Shown: positions 31,643 to 40,992, counted from the first letter of the stretch. The stretch: 61,338 nt of DNA from DASWHK01 sp036398215 (GCA_036398215.1 DASWHK010000225.1:1-61338); one strand, 5' to 3'. The notes: a model not told the origin generated them from the sequence alone. Translations and numbers: made by a program.

Positions 31643-34015
31643 CTATCGCGATGGCGCCGCCGGCTGGATGGCGATGCTCTCGATCGTGGCGCCCTCGAGA
31701 ATCGTATCGATGACGTCGAGACCGTCTGTGATCGCGCCGATGATCGTGTAGTTGTGGTCGAGGCGCACGTTGTCGACCAGGTTCACGAAGAGCTGCGAGT
31801 CGCCGGTGTCGCGGCCGCGGGTCGAGATCCCCACCGTGCCGCGCAGGTGCGAGCGGGCGGTGAGCTCGTCGCGCGTGTAGGGCCCGTCGCCCATGTACTC
31901 GTTGGCGCCGGGGCTGCCGCCCTGGATGACGAAGTTGGGCACCACCCGGTGGAAGGTGAGCCCCTCGAAGTAACCCTCGCGCGCCTGGCGGGCGAAGCGG
32001 GCGACGTTGGTGGGGGCCTCGAAGGGAAACAGCTCGACCTCGATCTCGCCGCCTCCCTGCATGCGGATCGAGGCGCGCGCCCCGGCCAGCCCGCGAAGCT
32101 CGGCGACTGAAGGCAGCGGCTGCGGCGGCAGCGCGCGGGGATCGGCCTGTTGCGGCTCACCGGTCCAGGCCACCAGGACCTCGGCCGCCTGCGCGGCGAT
32201 CCGCGGGTCGAAGTCGTTGAGGTAGGGGCGCAGGCGCTCGGCGTCCGCCGGCCCGCCGAGCTCGCCGATCCGCTCGAGCAGGGCGTGGCGGGCGTCGCGC
32301 GACGTCTGCCGTTGCGCCGCCGAGATCCGGTCGAGCGCCGCAAGCAACGCCGGCACGGCGGCGGAGCCGCTGCCCTGCGTCGCGGCGGCGGCGGTTGGGC
32401 TGCTGCCCTCGGACGCGCCGGCGCCGGTTGGGCCGCGGCCCTCGGGCGCGCCGGCGCCGATCGAGCGGCCGCGCTCCAGGGCGCCGGCGGCGGTGATCAG
32501 CAGCTGGTAGTCGTCGCGCTGCAAGGCGGCGATGGCGGCAGGGTCGGCGCCCTCACCGATCGTCGCCTCGAGGCCGCGGAGCGCCGCCTCCGCGACGTTG
32601 GCGTGCGGATCGCCGGCGAGCGCCGCGAGGAGGTCGGTGGCGGCGGCGCTCTGGGCGGCGCGCGCCGTGTACATGCGGACCTGCCAGACGGGGTGACCGG
32701 CGAAGCGCGGCAGCAACGGCGTCGCCGCCGCCGCGTCGGGGGCGGCGAGCGCCACCAGCGCGTGAGCGCCATGCTGCCAGCCGGTCGCGGCGGCTCCCGG
32801 GTTCTCCTCGCGGCTCGCCGGTGTGAGGCCCGGCATCTCTTCTCGGTTCGTGGGCGTGGCCGCGGGATCGGGCGCCTCGGCGAGCCCGGGCAAGGATTCG
32901 GCGATCGCCGTCAGCCTGGCCGCCACCCCGGGCTGCTCGCCGCCCCTAGCCGGGTCGTCGCAGCCGTCGGCGAGCAGGTCGATGGCGAGCAGCTCGACGT
33001 GGGGATCGCCGTCGTCGAGGGCCGCGAAGATCGGATCGCAGCCCGTCGAGGCCTGCAGGAGGCGGCCGTAGACGCGCAAGGCTTCGTAGCGGACCGCGGA
33101 GGCCTCGTCTTCGAGGCCGGCGAGCGCCAGCCGGGCCTGCAGCGGCGCGTCGTCGAGCCGCTCGACGGCGACGACAGCGAGGCGGCGTACCTCGACGTCG
33201 GGATCGAAGAGCGCGGCTTCGACCGTGGCGGCGTCGGCGCGCCGGGCGGCGGTGAGCGTGGCCAGCGCCAGCCGCCGGACGCGGGCCGGCTCCAAGCCTT
33301 CCGCGACGGCGCCGGGATCGCTGGCGGCGGCGAACCCCTCGGCCCCGGCGCGGCCGTAGCCGGTCAGCTCGACGAGGCGTTCCACCGAGCCCTGCTCGAG
33401 GTCGATCTCGGCGGCGTTGCGGCGCGCCAGCGACTCGAGGCCGCGGGCAACCGGCAGCAACGTCTCGATCGAGGCCCCCCGCGACAGCGTGATCAGCGTC
33501 CGTTCGGTCTCGACCATGGCGCCCGGCGAGGCCGGCCGCAGGCGGCCGAGGGCCCGCCCGAGGGCGCCCTTCACCGCGGCGTCGGTCTCGAGCGTCAGGC
33601 GCCCGCGCAGCAGGTCGGTGGCGGCGGGCGAGTCGGCGGTGGAAACGGCCTGGGCGACCGCGTTGGCCGCGGCGATCCGCACCGCGGGGTCGGAATCGGC
33701 GAGCGCCGGGGCGATGCGCTCGAGCAGGTCGGGGCGCTCCAGTCTCCCCATGCCGCGCACCGCGAGGCGGCGCAGCGACGGGTTGTCCGAGGCGAGCCCG
33801 GCCGGCAACGCCGAGAGCTCCCCCTCGGGGCGGCTGTCCTCCTCGGCGAGCAGGGCGGCCAGGAGCCGTTCCTCTTCGGGGCTCGAGGCGATCGGCGAGC
33901 CTCCCGGCCGCGGCTCGCCGCAGCCGACCGGCAGCAGCAGCAACGCCGCCAGCAACCACAGCGGCCGGATCAGGAGGCGTTTCGGGCTCGACACCGGGCG
34001 CGCGTCCTCGTCCAT
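31643..34015 (-). CDS. HEAT-repeat lipoprotein fused to cyclophilin-type PPIase
   Basis: A 790-residue protein. The lipobox is LLLPVGC after the start. HEAT-like repeats follow (LRRLAVRGMGRLERPDLLERIAPALADSDPAVRIAAANAV, FDPDVEVRRLAVVAVERLDD). A low-complexity Gly/Ala/Pro region (residues about 510-560) leads into a cyclophilin domain (VELFPFEAPTNVARFARQAR, FEGLTFHRVVPNFVIQGG, QLFVNLVDNVRLDHNYTIIG). Peptidyl-prolyl isomerisation of exported proteins is likely, with HEAT repeats as a docking platform. ATG 34015 gives the lipoprotein signal. It is divergent from the mrp operon. Confidence 0.85.
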   Translation of the reverse strand: MDEDARPVSSPKRLLIRPLWLLAALLLLPVGCGEPRPGGSPIASSPEEERLLAALLAEEDSRPEGELSALPAGLASDNPSLRRLAVRGMGRLERPDLLERIAPALADSDPAVRIAAANAVAQAVSTADSPAATDLLRGRLTLETDAAVKGALGRALGRLRPASPGAMVETERTLITLSRGASIETLLPVARGLESLARRNAAEIDLEQGSVERLVELTGYGRAGAEGFAAASDPGAVAEGLEPARVRRLALATLTAARRADAATVEAALFDPDVEVRRLAVVAVERLDDAPLQARLALAGLEDEASAVRYEALRVYGRLLQASTGCDPIFAALDDGDPHVELLAIDLLADGCDDPARGGEQPGVAARLTAIAESLPGLAEAPDPAATPTNREEMPGLTPASREENPGAAATGWQHGAHALVALAAPDAAAATPLLPRFAGHPVWQVRMYTARAAQSAAATDLLAALAGDPHANVAEAALRGLEATIGEGADPAAIAALQRDDYQLLITAAGALERGRSIGAGAPEGRGPTGAGASEGSSPTAAAATQGSGSAAVPALLAALDRISAAQRQTSRDARHALLERIGELGGPADAERLRPYLNDFDPRIAAQAAEVLVAWTGEPQQADPRALPPQPLPSVAELRGLAGARASIRMQGGGEIEVELFPFEAPTNVARFARQAREGYFEGLTFHRVVPNFVIQGGSPGANEYMGDGPYTRDELTARSHLRGTVGISTRGRDTGDSQLFVNLVDNVRLDHNYTIIGAITDGLDVIDTILEGATIESIAIQPAAPSR

Positions 34016-34371
34016 TCCTCGAACACCCTCCTGACCGTTCTGGAGATCGCGACCACGGAGCGAAAGGAAAGTCCGGCTTCCGGCTCGCATTCGCTGATCG
34101 TTGTTGGCGGCTGGTCGAGTGTCAAGCTGAGGCGCGCGGCATGCCGGGCCGCGCAGCTCGTCCGCACCGGGCCTGCGCTCGCCCCGCGGCGGCGAGGCAG
34201 CCACCTTGCCGGTGGCTACGGCGCCGGGATTCGTCCGCTATGATTAGCGCGCCGTCGAGACTGTTGCTGTCGGCGGCGGGCCGCGATCGGGGCGAAGGAG
34301 CCCGGCGCGGGTCCCCGATGGACGACCCCGTAGCCCCCGCGGGAGGATCCCTTGGCACCGGCCAAGCAGTC
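34016..34371. other. 356-bp divergent intergenic region
   Basis: It separates the HEAT-cyclophilin lipoprotein gene (minus) from mrpA (plus) and must carry both promoters. No convincing -35/-10 pair, terminator or small gene was seen. In-frame ATGs at 34240 and 34318 would extend MrpA with a non-conserved leader. Confidence 0.5.
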
Positions 34372-37218
34372 ATGAGCCTGGCTCTCGTCGTGCTGTTGCC
34401 CCTCGCCGGCGCCGCGATCCCGCCGCTGCTGGCGCGCCGCGGCCGCGACCTGGCGGCGCTGGCGACCGGTGCGATCACCGCCGCCTCCTTCCTTCTGCTG
34501 CTGTCGCTCGCCGGGCCGGTCTTCGCCGGCGAGACGCTGCTCGCCGGCCGCGCCTGGATCCCCGCCATCGGCTGGAACGCCTCGTTCATGCTCGACGGCC
34601 TGGGCTTCATGTTCGCCTTCCTGATCCTCGGGATCGGCCTGCTGATCGTCCTGTACGCGCGTTCGTATCTGCCGGACGACGACAACCTCGGCCGCTTCTA
34701 CGCCTACCTGCTGCTGTTCATGGGCGCGATGCTCGGCGTGGTGCTGTCCGACAGCATGCTGATGCTGGTGGTGTTCTGGGAGCTGACCAGCCTCAGCTCG
34801 TTCCTGCTGATCGGCTACTGGAGCCACATGCCGGAGGGCCGCCAGGGCGCCCGCATGGCGCTGGTAGTCACCGGCGCCGGCGGGCTGGCGATGCTCGCCG
34901 GCGTGCTGCTGCTCGGCAACATCGCCGGCAGCTACGAGCTGTCGGTGATCCTCGCCTCGCGGGCGCTGATCGAGGCCAGCCCGCTGCACGGCGTCGCCCT
35001 GGTCCTGATCCTGCTGGGGGCCTTCACCAAGTCGGCGCAGTTTCCGTTCCACTTCTGGCTGCCCCACGCAATGGCGGCGCCGACGCCGGTGAGCGCCTAC
35101 CTCCACTCCGCGACGATGGTCAAGGCGGGCGTCTTCCTGCTGGCCCGCATCTTCCCGGTCTTCGCCGGCGGCGCGCTGTGGTTCTGGCTGGTGGGCGGAG
35201 CCGGGCTCGCCACCGTCACCCTGGCGGCCTACTGGGCGCTCTTCAAGGACGACCTCAAGGCGTTGCTCGCCTACTCGACGATCAGCCACCTGGGGCTGAT
35301 CACGCTGCTGTTCGGCTACGGCACGCCGCTGTCGGCGGCGGCCGGCGTCTTCCACATCCTCAACCACTGCGCCTTCAAGGCGGCGTTGTTCTTGACCGCC
35401 GGCATCGTCGACCACGAGGCGGGGACCCGCGACATCCGTCGTCTCGGTGGCCTCTGGAAGCTGATGCCGGTGACCGGCACGCTGGCCGTCGTCGCCGCCG
35501 CGGCGATGGCCGGCGTGCCGCCGCTCAACGGCTTTCTGAGCAAGGAGATGTGGTTCGAGGAGACCCTCCACGTCCAGGCTCCGGGGCTTCCGGGCTGGCT
35601 GCTGCCGGCGATCGTCGTTCTCGCCGCCCTGCTGAGCGTCGCCTACTCGATCCGCTTCACCGCGGGCACCTTCTTCGGCGCCGCCCCGGCGTCGTACCCG
35701 CACGCGCCCCACGAGCCGCCCAACGGCATGCGGCTGCCGGTCGCGCTGCTGGTGGCCATTTGCGTGGCCGTCGGGCTGCTGCCGATGCTGGTGGCGGGCC
35801 CGCTGGTGGCGACGGCCGGCGCCGCGGTTGCCGGCGCGCCGCTGCCCGAGCTCCACATCGCCCTCTGGCACGGCATCAACGCGCCGCTGCTGATGAGCCT
35901 CGCGGCGCTCGGCGGCGGGGCGCTGCTGTACGCCGGCCGGCGGCAGCTGGTCGCGGCGCACGAGGCGGCACTACCCCGGGTGGTCGCCAAGCGCCTCTAC
36001 GACGGCCTCGTCGAGGGCACCGCCGAGCGGTCGGCGACGCTGACCCTGGCGCTGCAGAACGGCTCGTTGCAGCGCTACCTGTTCCTGCTGGTCGCCTCAG
36101 CGCTGGTCGTCGGCGCCTGGCCCTTCTGGCGGCTCGGCTGGTCGCCGGGATCGCTGGGGGTCACGCCGGTCGACGAGGCCAGCGTCGTCGCCTGGCTGAT
36201 GCTCGTCGTCACCGCGCTGGGGACCGCCGTGTTCCATCGCCGCCGGCTGATCGCTCTCGTGCAGCTCGGCGTCGTCGGCCTGGTGGTGACGCTCGCGTTC
36301 GTGCACTTCTCGGCGCCGGACCTCGCCCTCACCCAGGTCTCGGTGGAGTTCGTCACCATCGTCCTGATCCTGGTCGCCCTCCACCTGCTGCCCAAGACGA
36401 CGCCTCCGGAGTCGTCGGGCGGGCGGCGGGCGCGTGACATCGTCGTGGCGGCGCTGGCGGGCGGCGCCGTCGCCGTGGCGGTCTGGGCGGTGCTGGTCCG
36501 CCCCTTCGAGTCGATCTCCGAGTACCACCTCGCCAACAGCGTCCCCGGCGGCGGCGGCCACAACGTCGTCAACGTCATCCTCGTCGACTTCCGCGGCTAC
36601 GACACCTTCGGCGAGATCAGCGTCCTGGCCATCGCCGGGCTCGGGATCTACGCGCTGGTCGACGCCTTCGGCCTCGGCCAGCTCTTCCCCGGGCGCACCG
36701 ACCATCAGGACGAGAACGCCCACCCGCTGATGCTGTCGGTGATCTCCCAGCTGCTGCTGCCGCTGGCCATGCTGGTGTCGGTGTTCCTCTTCCTGCGCGG
36801 CCACAACGCGCCGGGCGGTGGCTTCATCGCCGGGCTGGTCACCAGCGTCGCGCTGATCCTCCAGTACGTCGCCTTCGGGATGGGATGGACGCACCGGCGC
36901 CTGCCGCAAGACTTCCATCCGCTGATCGGCACCGGCGTGGCGCTCGCCGGGCTCACCGGGGTGGCGAGCTGGGCTTTCGGCGCCCCCTTTCTGACCAGCG
37001 CCCACGGTCACGTGCACCTGCCGCTCATCGGCGACGTCGAGCTGGCCAGCGCGGTGTCGTTCGACCTCGGCGTCTACTTCACCGTCGTCGGCGCGGTGAT
37101 GCTGATCATGGCCAACATGAGCAAGGTCGACAAGCGCGAGGACCTGCTCTCGCTGGAGCGCGAGCGGCAGCGCAGGCTTGCCGTCGAGATGGAGCTCGCG
37201 GAAGGGGGGGAGGTGTAG
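34372..37218 (+). CDS. mrpA: Mrp Na+/H+ antiporter subunit A fused to subunit B
   Basis: A 948-residue membrane protein. The first about 500 residues are an NuoL/ND5-like proton-channel unit (MLVVFWELTSLSSFLLIGYW, FTKSAQFPFHFWLPHAMAAPTPVSAYLHSATMVKAGVFL). An MrpA-specific C-terminal region follows (FVHFSAPDLALTQVSVEFVT). From about residue 800 comes a full MrpB domain (SQLLLPLAMLVSVFLFLRGHNAPGGGFIAGLV), so no separate mrpB is needed. ATG 34372 begins the conserved MSLALVVLLPLAGAAIPPLL; upstream ATGs are possible. It is the first gene of the Mrp operon, which exports Na+ against H+ and needs all its subunits. Confidence 0.93.
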   Translation: MSLALVVLLPLAGAAIPPLLARRGRDLAALATGAITAASFLLLLSLAGPVFAGETLLAGRAWIPAIGWNASFMLDGLGFMFAFLILGIGLLIVLYARSYLPDDDNLGRFYAYLLLFMGAMLGVVLSDSMLMLVVFWELTSLSSFLLIGYWSHMPEGRQGARMALVVTGAGGLAMLAGVLLLGNIAGSYELSVILASRALIEASPLHGVALVLILLGAFTKSAQFPFHFWLPHAMAAPTPVSAYLHSATMVKAGVFLLARIFPVFAGGALWFWLVGGAGLATVTLAAYWALFKDDLKALLAYSTISHLGLITLLFGYGTPLSAAAGVFHILNHCAFKAALFLTAGIVDHEAGTRDIRRLGGLWKLMPVTGTLAVVAAAAMAGVPPLNGFLSKEMWFEETLHVQAPGLPGWLLPAIVVLAALLSVAYSIRFTAGTFFGAAPASYPHAPHEPPNGMRLPVALLVAICVAVGLLPMLVAGPLVATAGAAVAGAPLPELHIALWHGINAPLLMSLAALGGGALLYAGRRQLVAAHEAALPRVVAKRLYDGLVEGTAERSATLTLALQNGSLQRYLFLLVASALVVGAWPFWRLGWSPGSLGVTPVDEASVVAWLMLVVTALGTAVFHRRRLIALVQLGVVGLVVTLAFVHFSAPDLALTQVSVEFVTIVLILVALHLLPKTTPPESSGGRRARDIVVAALAGGAVAVAVWAVLVRPFESISEYHLANSVPGGGGHNVVNVILVDFRGYDTFGEISVLAIAGLGIYALVDAFGLGQLFPGRTDHQDENAHPLMLSVISQLLLPLAMLVSVFLFLRGHNAPGGGFIAGLVTSVALILQYVAFGMGWTHRRLPQDFHPLIGTGVALAGLTGVASWAFGAPFLTSAHGHVHLPLIGDVELASAVSFDLGVYFTVVGAVMLIMANMSKVDKREDLLSLERERQRRLAVEMELAEGGEV

Positions 37219-37369
37219 GGTGAGCGTCACCAGCATCGCGTTCACGACGCCGAGTGCCCAGGTGGGGGGCTCGCGGAAGGGTCGGAGGTCTAGGGTGATC
37301 GTTGCCATCGTGCTCACGTCCTCCGTGGTCCGGACGGGGCTCCCACCGGAAGAGGAGGTCTAAAGGTGG
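37192..37369 (+). repeat. reiterated mrpA-stop/RBS/start junction (three imperfect copies)
   Basis: The sequence around the mrpA stop (codons L-A-E-G-G-E-V-stop, then GGTGAGCGT) recurs at 37269-37302 (L-A-E-G-S-E-V-stop, GGTGATCGT) and, more diverged, at 37336-37369 (L-P-P-E-E-E-V-stop, then the mrpC GTG). The copies are about 75 and 67 bp apart. The result is a 147-bp spacer holding an open 47-codon frame (GTG 37220 to TAA 37363) with its own Shine-Dalgarno, whose stop falls 2 nt before mrpC. No known protein is encoded. It looks like tandem duplication of a translational-coupling junction. Confidence 0.7.
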
Positions 37370-37710
37370 AGCTGCTGTTCGCCTCCGCGATCGGCATTCT
37401 CGTCGCCTGCGGCGTCTATCTGGTGCTGCGCGGGCGGACCTTCCCGGTGGTCCTCGGCCTGGCGCTGCTCGGCTACGCGGTGAACTTCTTCGTCTTCGCG
37501 ATGGGGCGGCTGGCCGTCGGGCTGGCGCCGATCATCTCCGAGGAGGCGATCGCGTATCCCGACCCGCTGCCCCAGGCGCTGGTGCTCACCGCGATCGTCA
37601 TCGGCTTCGGAATGACCGCGTTCGTCCTCATGCTGGCGGTGCGCGCCAACGTCGAGCTCGGCACCGACCATGTCGACGGGCTGCCCGGCCGCGAAGGACG
37701 GAGCGAATGA
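37366..37710 (+). CDS. mrpC: Mrp antiporter subunit C (NuoK-like)
   Basis: A 114-residue, three-helix NuoK homologue (ASAIGILVACGVYLVLRGRTFPVVLGLALLGYAVNFFVFAMG; LPQALVLTAIVIGFGMTAFVLMLAVR). GTG 37366 is preceded by GAGGAGGT at good spacing. The stop overlaps the mrpD ATG in ATGA. Required for assembly of the antiporter complex. Confidence 0.93.
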   Translation: MELLFASAIGILVACGVYLVLRGRTFPVVLGLALLGYAVNFFVFAMGRLAVGLAPIISEEAIAYPDPLPQALVLTAIVIGFGMTAFVLMLAVRANVELGTDHVDGLPGREGRSE

Positions 37711-39248
37711 GCCACTGGATCATCGCCCCGGTCGTGATACCGGCGCTGACCGCGTCGGGCATGCTGGTCGCCCGGCTCGGCCTGAAGGCGCAGCGGGTCG
37801 TGAGCTCCGTCTCGATCGCGGCGCTGCTCGGCACGGCCATCTTCCTGGTCTGGCAGACGGCGGGTGGAGACATCCAGACATACGCGGTGGGGGCGTGGCC
37901 GGCGCCGTTCGGGATCATCCTGGTCCTCGACCGGCTCAGCGGCCTGATGGTGCTGCTGACCGCGGTCGTCGCCCTGTTCAGCCACCTGTACGCCATCCAC
38001 GGCTGGGACGCCCAGGGCGCCAACTACCATGCCATCTTCCAGTTCCAGCTCATGGGGCTGATGGGCGCCTTCCTGACCGGCGATCTGTTCAACCTGTTCG
38101 TCTTCTTCGAGGTCTTGCTGATCGCCTCCTACGGCCTGCTCTTGCACGGCGGCGGCGACGATCAGATGCGCGCCGGCGTTCACTATGTGGTCTTCAACCT
38201 GGTGGGCTCGGCGTTGTTCCTGATCGGCGTCAGCCTCCTGTATGCGGTCACCGGCACGCTGAACATGGCCGACCTGGCGGTCAAGGTTGCCACGGTCGCC
38301 CCGGCCGACGTCGCCCTGGTCCGCGCCGGCGCCCTCGTCCTGCTCGTGGTCTTCTCGGTGAAGGCGGCGCTGCTGCCGCTCTACTTCTGGCTGCCGGCGA
38401 CCTACAGCAGCGCCGTCGCGCCGGTGGCGGCGCTGTTCGCGATCATGACCAAGGTGGGCGTCTACGCGATCCTGCGGGTGTTTGTCCTCATCTTCGGGGC
38501 CGGCGCCGGCGTCGCCGCGCGGGTGAGCGAGCCGTGGCTGTTGCCGCTGGCGCTGGCCACACTGGCGCTGGGCACGCTCGGCGCCATGGCCAGCCGCGGG
38601 TTGCGGCGGATGATCTCGTACCTGGTGATCGCCTCGGTGGGCACGATGCTGACCGCGGTCGCCCTCGGCGGCGTCGCCAGCGTCGCCGCGGCGATCTACT
38701 ACATGATCCACAGCACCGTCATCCTCGCGGCGCTCTTTCTGATCGCCGATCTGATCTCCCGCGAGCGCGGCGCCGCCGGCGATCGGCTGGAGCCGGCGTC
38801 GGCGGTTGCCCATCCGGCGCTGCTCGGCGGCCTGTTCCTGACCGCCGGGATGGCGGTCGCCGGGCTGCCGCCGCTGAGCGGCTTCATCGGTAAGGTGCTG
38901 ATCCTGGAGAGCGCCGTCGAATCGCCGGCGGCGCCGTGGATCTTCACCATCGTGCTGGTGACCGGGCTGCTGACGCTGGTGGCCCTCAGCCGCGCCGGCA
39001 GCACCGTATTCTGGAACGTCGGCGCCGAGCCGAGCGCCGCCGGGCCGGTCCCGGCCTCGACCATGTTCCCCGCCGTCGCGCTCCTCTGCGTGGCGATCGT
39101 TCTGGCGCTGCTGGCCGGCCCGGTCGTCGATTACGCGGCCGCCACGGCGCGCCAGCTCGTCGATCCCGGCGACTACATCGAGGCGGTGCTCGGCGGTGGC
39201 GCCGGCGCCAGCCCGGTCGCCGGCTCGTCCGCAGGAGAAGGCCGATGA
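37707..39248 (+). CDS. mrpD: Mrp antiporter subunit D (NuoM/N-like)
   Basis: A 513-residue ND2/ND4-type proton-translocating subunit. It carries the conserved DLFNLFVFFEVLLIASYGLL segment with the key Glu, SVKAALLPLYFWLPATYSSAVAPVAALFAIMTKVGVYAI, and VAGLPPLSGFIGKVLILES. It overlaps mrpC and mrpE by 4 nt each (ATGA junctions), so translation is coupled along the operon. Confidence 0.95.
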   Translation: MSHWIIAPVVIPALTASGMLVARLGLKAQRVVSSVSIAALLGTAIFLVWQTAGGDIQTYAVGAWPAPFGIILVLDRLSGLMVLLTAVVALFSHLYAIHGWDAQGANYHAIFQFQLMGLMGAFLTGDLFNLFVFFEVLLIASYGLLLHGGGDDQMRAGVHYVVFNLVGSALFLIGVSLLYAVTGTLNMADLAVKVATVAPADVALVRAGALVLLVVFSVKAALLPLYFWLPATYSSAVAPVAALFAIMTKVGVYAILRVFVLIFGAGAGVAARVSEPWLLPLALATLALGTLGAMASRGLRRMISYLVIASVGTMLTAVALGGVASVAAAIYYMIHSTVILAALFLIADLISRERGAAGDRLEPASAVAHPALLGGLFLTAGMAVAGLPPLSGFIGKVLILESAVESPAAPWIFTIVLVTGLLTLVALSRAGSTVFWNVGAEPSAAGPVPASTMFPAVALLCVAIVLALLAGPVVDYAAATARQLVDPGDYIEAVLGGGAGASPVAGSSAGEGR

Positions 39249-39781
39249 GAGAAGCGGGCCCGCGTCGAGGTGGTGGTGAGCCGGGGGCCGCCGTGAGCCG
39301 CTGGCTGCCGCACCCGTTGCTGAGCTGCCTGCTTGCGGCGGTGTGGCTGTTTCTCGTCAACAGCGTCGCGCCGGGGCAGGTGATCCTCGGCATCGTCCTG
39401 GGGCTGGCGATCCCGGCCTTCACGCGGCTGTTCTGGGAGAGGCCGCCCCACGTCTACCGCTACGGGCCCGCCTTCCGGCTCGTTCCGCTGTTCCTGTTCG
39501 ACGTCGTCATCGCCAACATCGCGGTGGCCGCCCTCATCCTCAACTTCCGCCGCCGGCTGCGTCCGGCGTGGATCGTCATCCCGCTCGACATCGAGGACGA
39601 CTACGCCATCGTCACCCTGGGGAGCATGATCACGCTGACGCCGGGTACGGTGACCTCGAAGGTTGCGGCCGACCGCCGCAAGCTCCTCGTCCACGTCGTC
39701 GACACCGCCGACCCGGCCGCCGAGGTGCGGCGGATCAAGGAGCGGTACGAGAAACCGTTGAAGGAGATCTTCGAATGCTGA
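39245..39781 (+). CDS. mrpE: Mrp antiporter subunit E
   Basis: A 178-residue protein with two N-terminal helices (LLSCLLAAVWLFLVNSVAPGQVILGIVLGLAIPAF) and the MrpE cytoplasmic domain (IPLDIEDDYAIVTLGSMITLTPGTVTSKVAADRRKLLVHVVD). ATG 39245 overlaps the mrpD stop. GTG 39293 (VSRWLPHPLL) is an alternative that removes an Arg/Gly-rich leader. It overlaps mrpF by 7 nt. Confidence 0.92.
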   Translation: MREAGPRRGGGEPGAAVSRWLPHPLLSCLLAAVWLFLVNSVAPGQVILGIVLGLAIPAFTRLFWERPPHVYRYGPAFRLVPLFLFDVVIANIAVAALILNFRRRLRPAWIVIPLDIEDDYAIVTLGSMITLTPGTVTSKVAADRRKLLVHVVDTADPAAEVRRIKERYEKPLKEIFEC

Positions 39782-40044
39782 GCCTCGCCCTGGCTTTCGG
39801 GTTCGCGGCGGTGACCGCAGCGCTGATGCTCTCGCTGTTCCGGCTGATACGGGGGCCCGATCTGCCCGACCGGATCATGGCGGCCGACACCCTCTACGTG
39901 AACGCGATCGCCTTGCTGGTGCTGGTCGGCATCATGCTGGCCGAGGCGCTCTACTTCGAAGCCGCTCTGCTGATCGCCATGATGGGCTTCGTCGGCACCG
40001 TCGCCTGGTGCAAGCACGTCGCCCGAGGAACGATCATCGATTGA
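39775..40044 (+). CDS. mrpF: Mrp antiporter subunit F
   Basis: An 89-residue three-helix protein (LALAFGFAAVTAALMLSLFRLIRGPDLPDRIMAADTLYVNAIALLVLVG...). The conserved RGPdlpDRimAaDtl segment contains the Asp important for Na+ translocation in this family. A 148-bp gap to mrpG follows, although the rest of the operon is tightly packed. Confidence 0.93.
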   Translation: MLSLALAFGFAAVTAALMLSLFRLIRGPDLPDRIMAADTLYVNAIALLVLVGIMLAEALYFEAALLIAMMGFVGTVAWCKHVARGTIID

Positions 40045-40192
40045 GCACCATGATGACTGGACACGCGAGTGAGACAGGTCGACTTGCCCTCCCGGCACGT
40101 CCGGTAGGGCCCCACTGCCCGGGCGCGGTTCTGCGGGAACCGGTGCGGAACATGGCGACGTCCGCCCACCCGACGGCGACAATGGTGAAGAC

Positions 40193-40585
40193 ATGATCCT
40201 CGAGGTCCTGATCGCGCTGGGGATCATGATCGGGTCGAGTTTCGTCCTGATCGGCTCGATCGGCCTGGTGCGCCTCGGCGACTTCTACAGCCGGCTGCAC
40301 GGGCCGACGAAGGCGACGACGCTGGGGCTGGGGAGCATGCTGCTGGCCTCGGTGTTGTTCTTCAGCCAGCAGGGGGGCATCAGCCTGCACGAGCTGCTGG
40401 TGACCGCCTTCCTGTTTCTCACCGCGCCGGCCAGCGCCCACATGCTGGTCCGCGCCGGCCTCCACCTGCGGGTCGCGGCGATCACCCGCCCTCCCGACGA
40501 CCTCGAGGCATTCCCGGAGACCGCTGGGGGGCCCCTTCCCGAGGCGGCCTCGGGGCAGGGCGAGCGGCGCGGCACGAGCTCGTAG
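40193..40585 (+). CDS. mrpG: Mrp antiporter subunit G
   Basis: A 130-residue protein with three helices and the MrpG core (IGSSFVLIGSIGLVRLGDFYSRLHGPTKATTLGLGSMLLASVLFF). It completes an A(B)CDEFG set. A short Pro/Gly-rich tail extends past the family's usual end. The 148 bp before it contain a small hairpin (GGTTC-TGCGG-GAACC near 40130) and no gene; a separate promoter or regulated stoichiometry is possible. Confidence 0.93.
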   Translation: MILEVLIALGIMIGSSFVLIGSIGLVRLGDFYSRLHGPTKATTLGLGSMLLASVLFFSQQGGISLHELLVTAFLFLTAPASAHMLVRAGLHLRVAAITRPPDDLEAFPETAGGPLPEAASGQGERRGTSS

Positions 40586-40665
40586 ACGACGCCGTTTTCC
40601 TCGGGCCTCGGGTCGTCGCGAGGGGCCCGGCACGAGCTCGTAGGCGTTCCTCGGGCGTTCGCGGA

Positions 40666-40992
40666 TCAGCGCGAGCGGCCCAGCAGGAACTCGTAGGCGG
40701 CGTTGATCTCCTTGAACTTCTCGCTGGTCAGCTCCATGAGCTCGGGGCCGAGGTGGGCGACGCGGTCGGGGTGGTACTTGGCGGCCATCTCCCGGTAGGC
40801 GCGCTTGATCTCGGCGGGCTTTGCGCCGTCGTAGAGGCCGAGCACCGCCAGCGCCTTGCGGCGCCGCTCGGCGTTGCCGGCCGACGGTCGCCGCGAGCCG
40901 GGCTTGCGCTGCCCGACGTTCTCGAGCACGGCGCGCACGATGGTCAGCAGCAGCCAGACGATCAGGAATCCGAGGACGAAGCGGAACAGCAT
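40666..40992 (-). CDS. membrane-anchored J-domain protein
   Basis: A 108-residue protein. One N-terminal transmembrane helix (LFRFVLGFLIVWLLLTIVRAVL) is joined by a basic linker to a C-terminal J domain (ALAVLGLYDGAKPAEIKRAYREMAAKYHPDRVAHLG...EKFKEINAAYEFLL). The HPD motif that stimulates DnaK ATPase is intact. Type III J proteins of this kind recruit DnaK to the membrane. It stands alone, convergent with mrpG. Confidence 0.9.
   Translation of the reverse strand: MLFRFVLGFLIVWLLLTIVRAVLENVGQRKPGSRRPSAGNAERRRKALAVLGLYDGAKPAEIKRAYREMAAKYHPDRVAHLGPELMELTSEKFKEINAAYEFLLGRSR

Noticed and set aside
37220..37363. 47-codon frame as a decayed mrpB
   Set aside because: Its sequence has no MrpB similarity, MrpB is already fused to MrpA, and the frame is explained by duplication of the mrpA junction.
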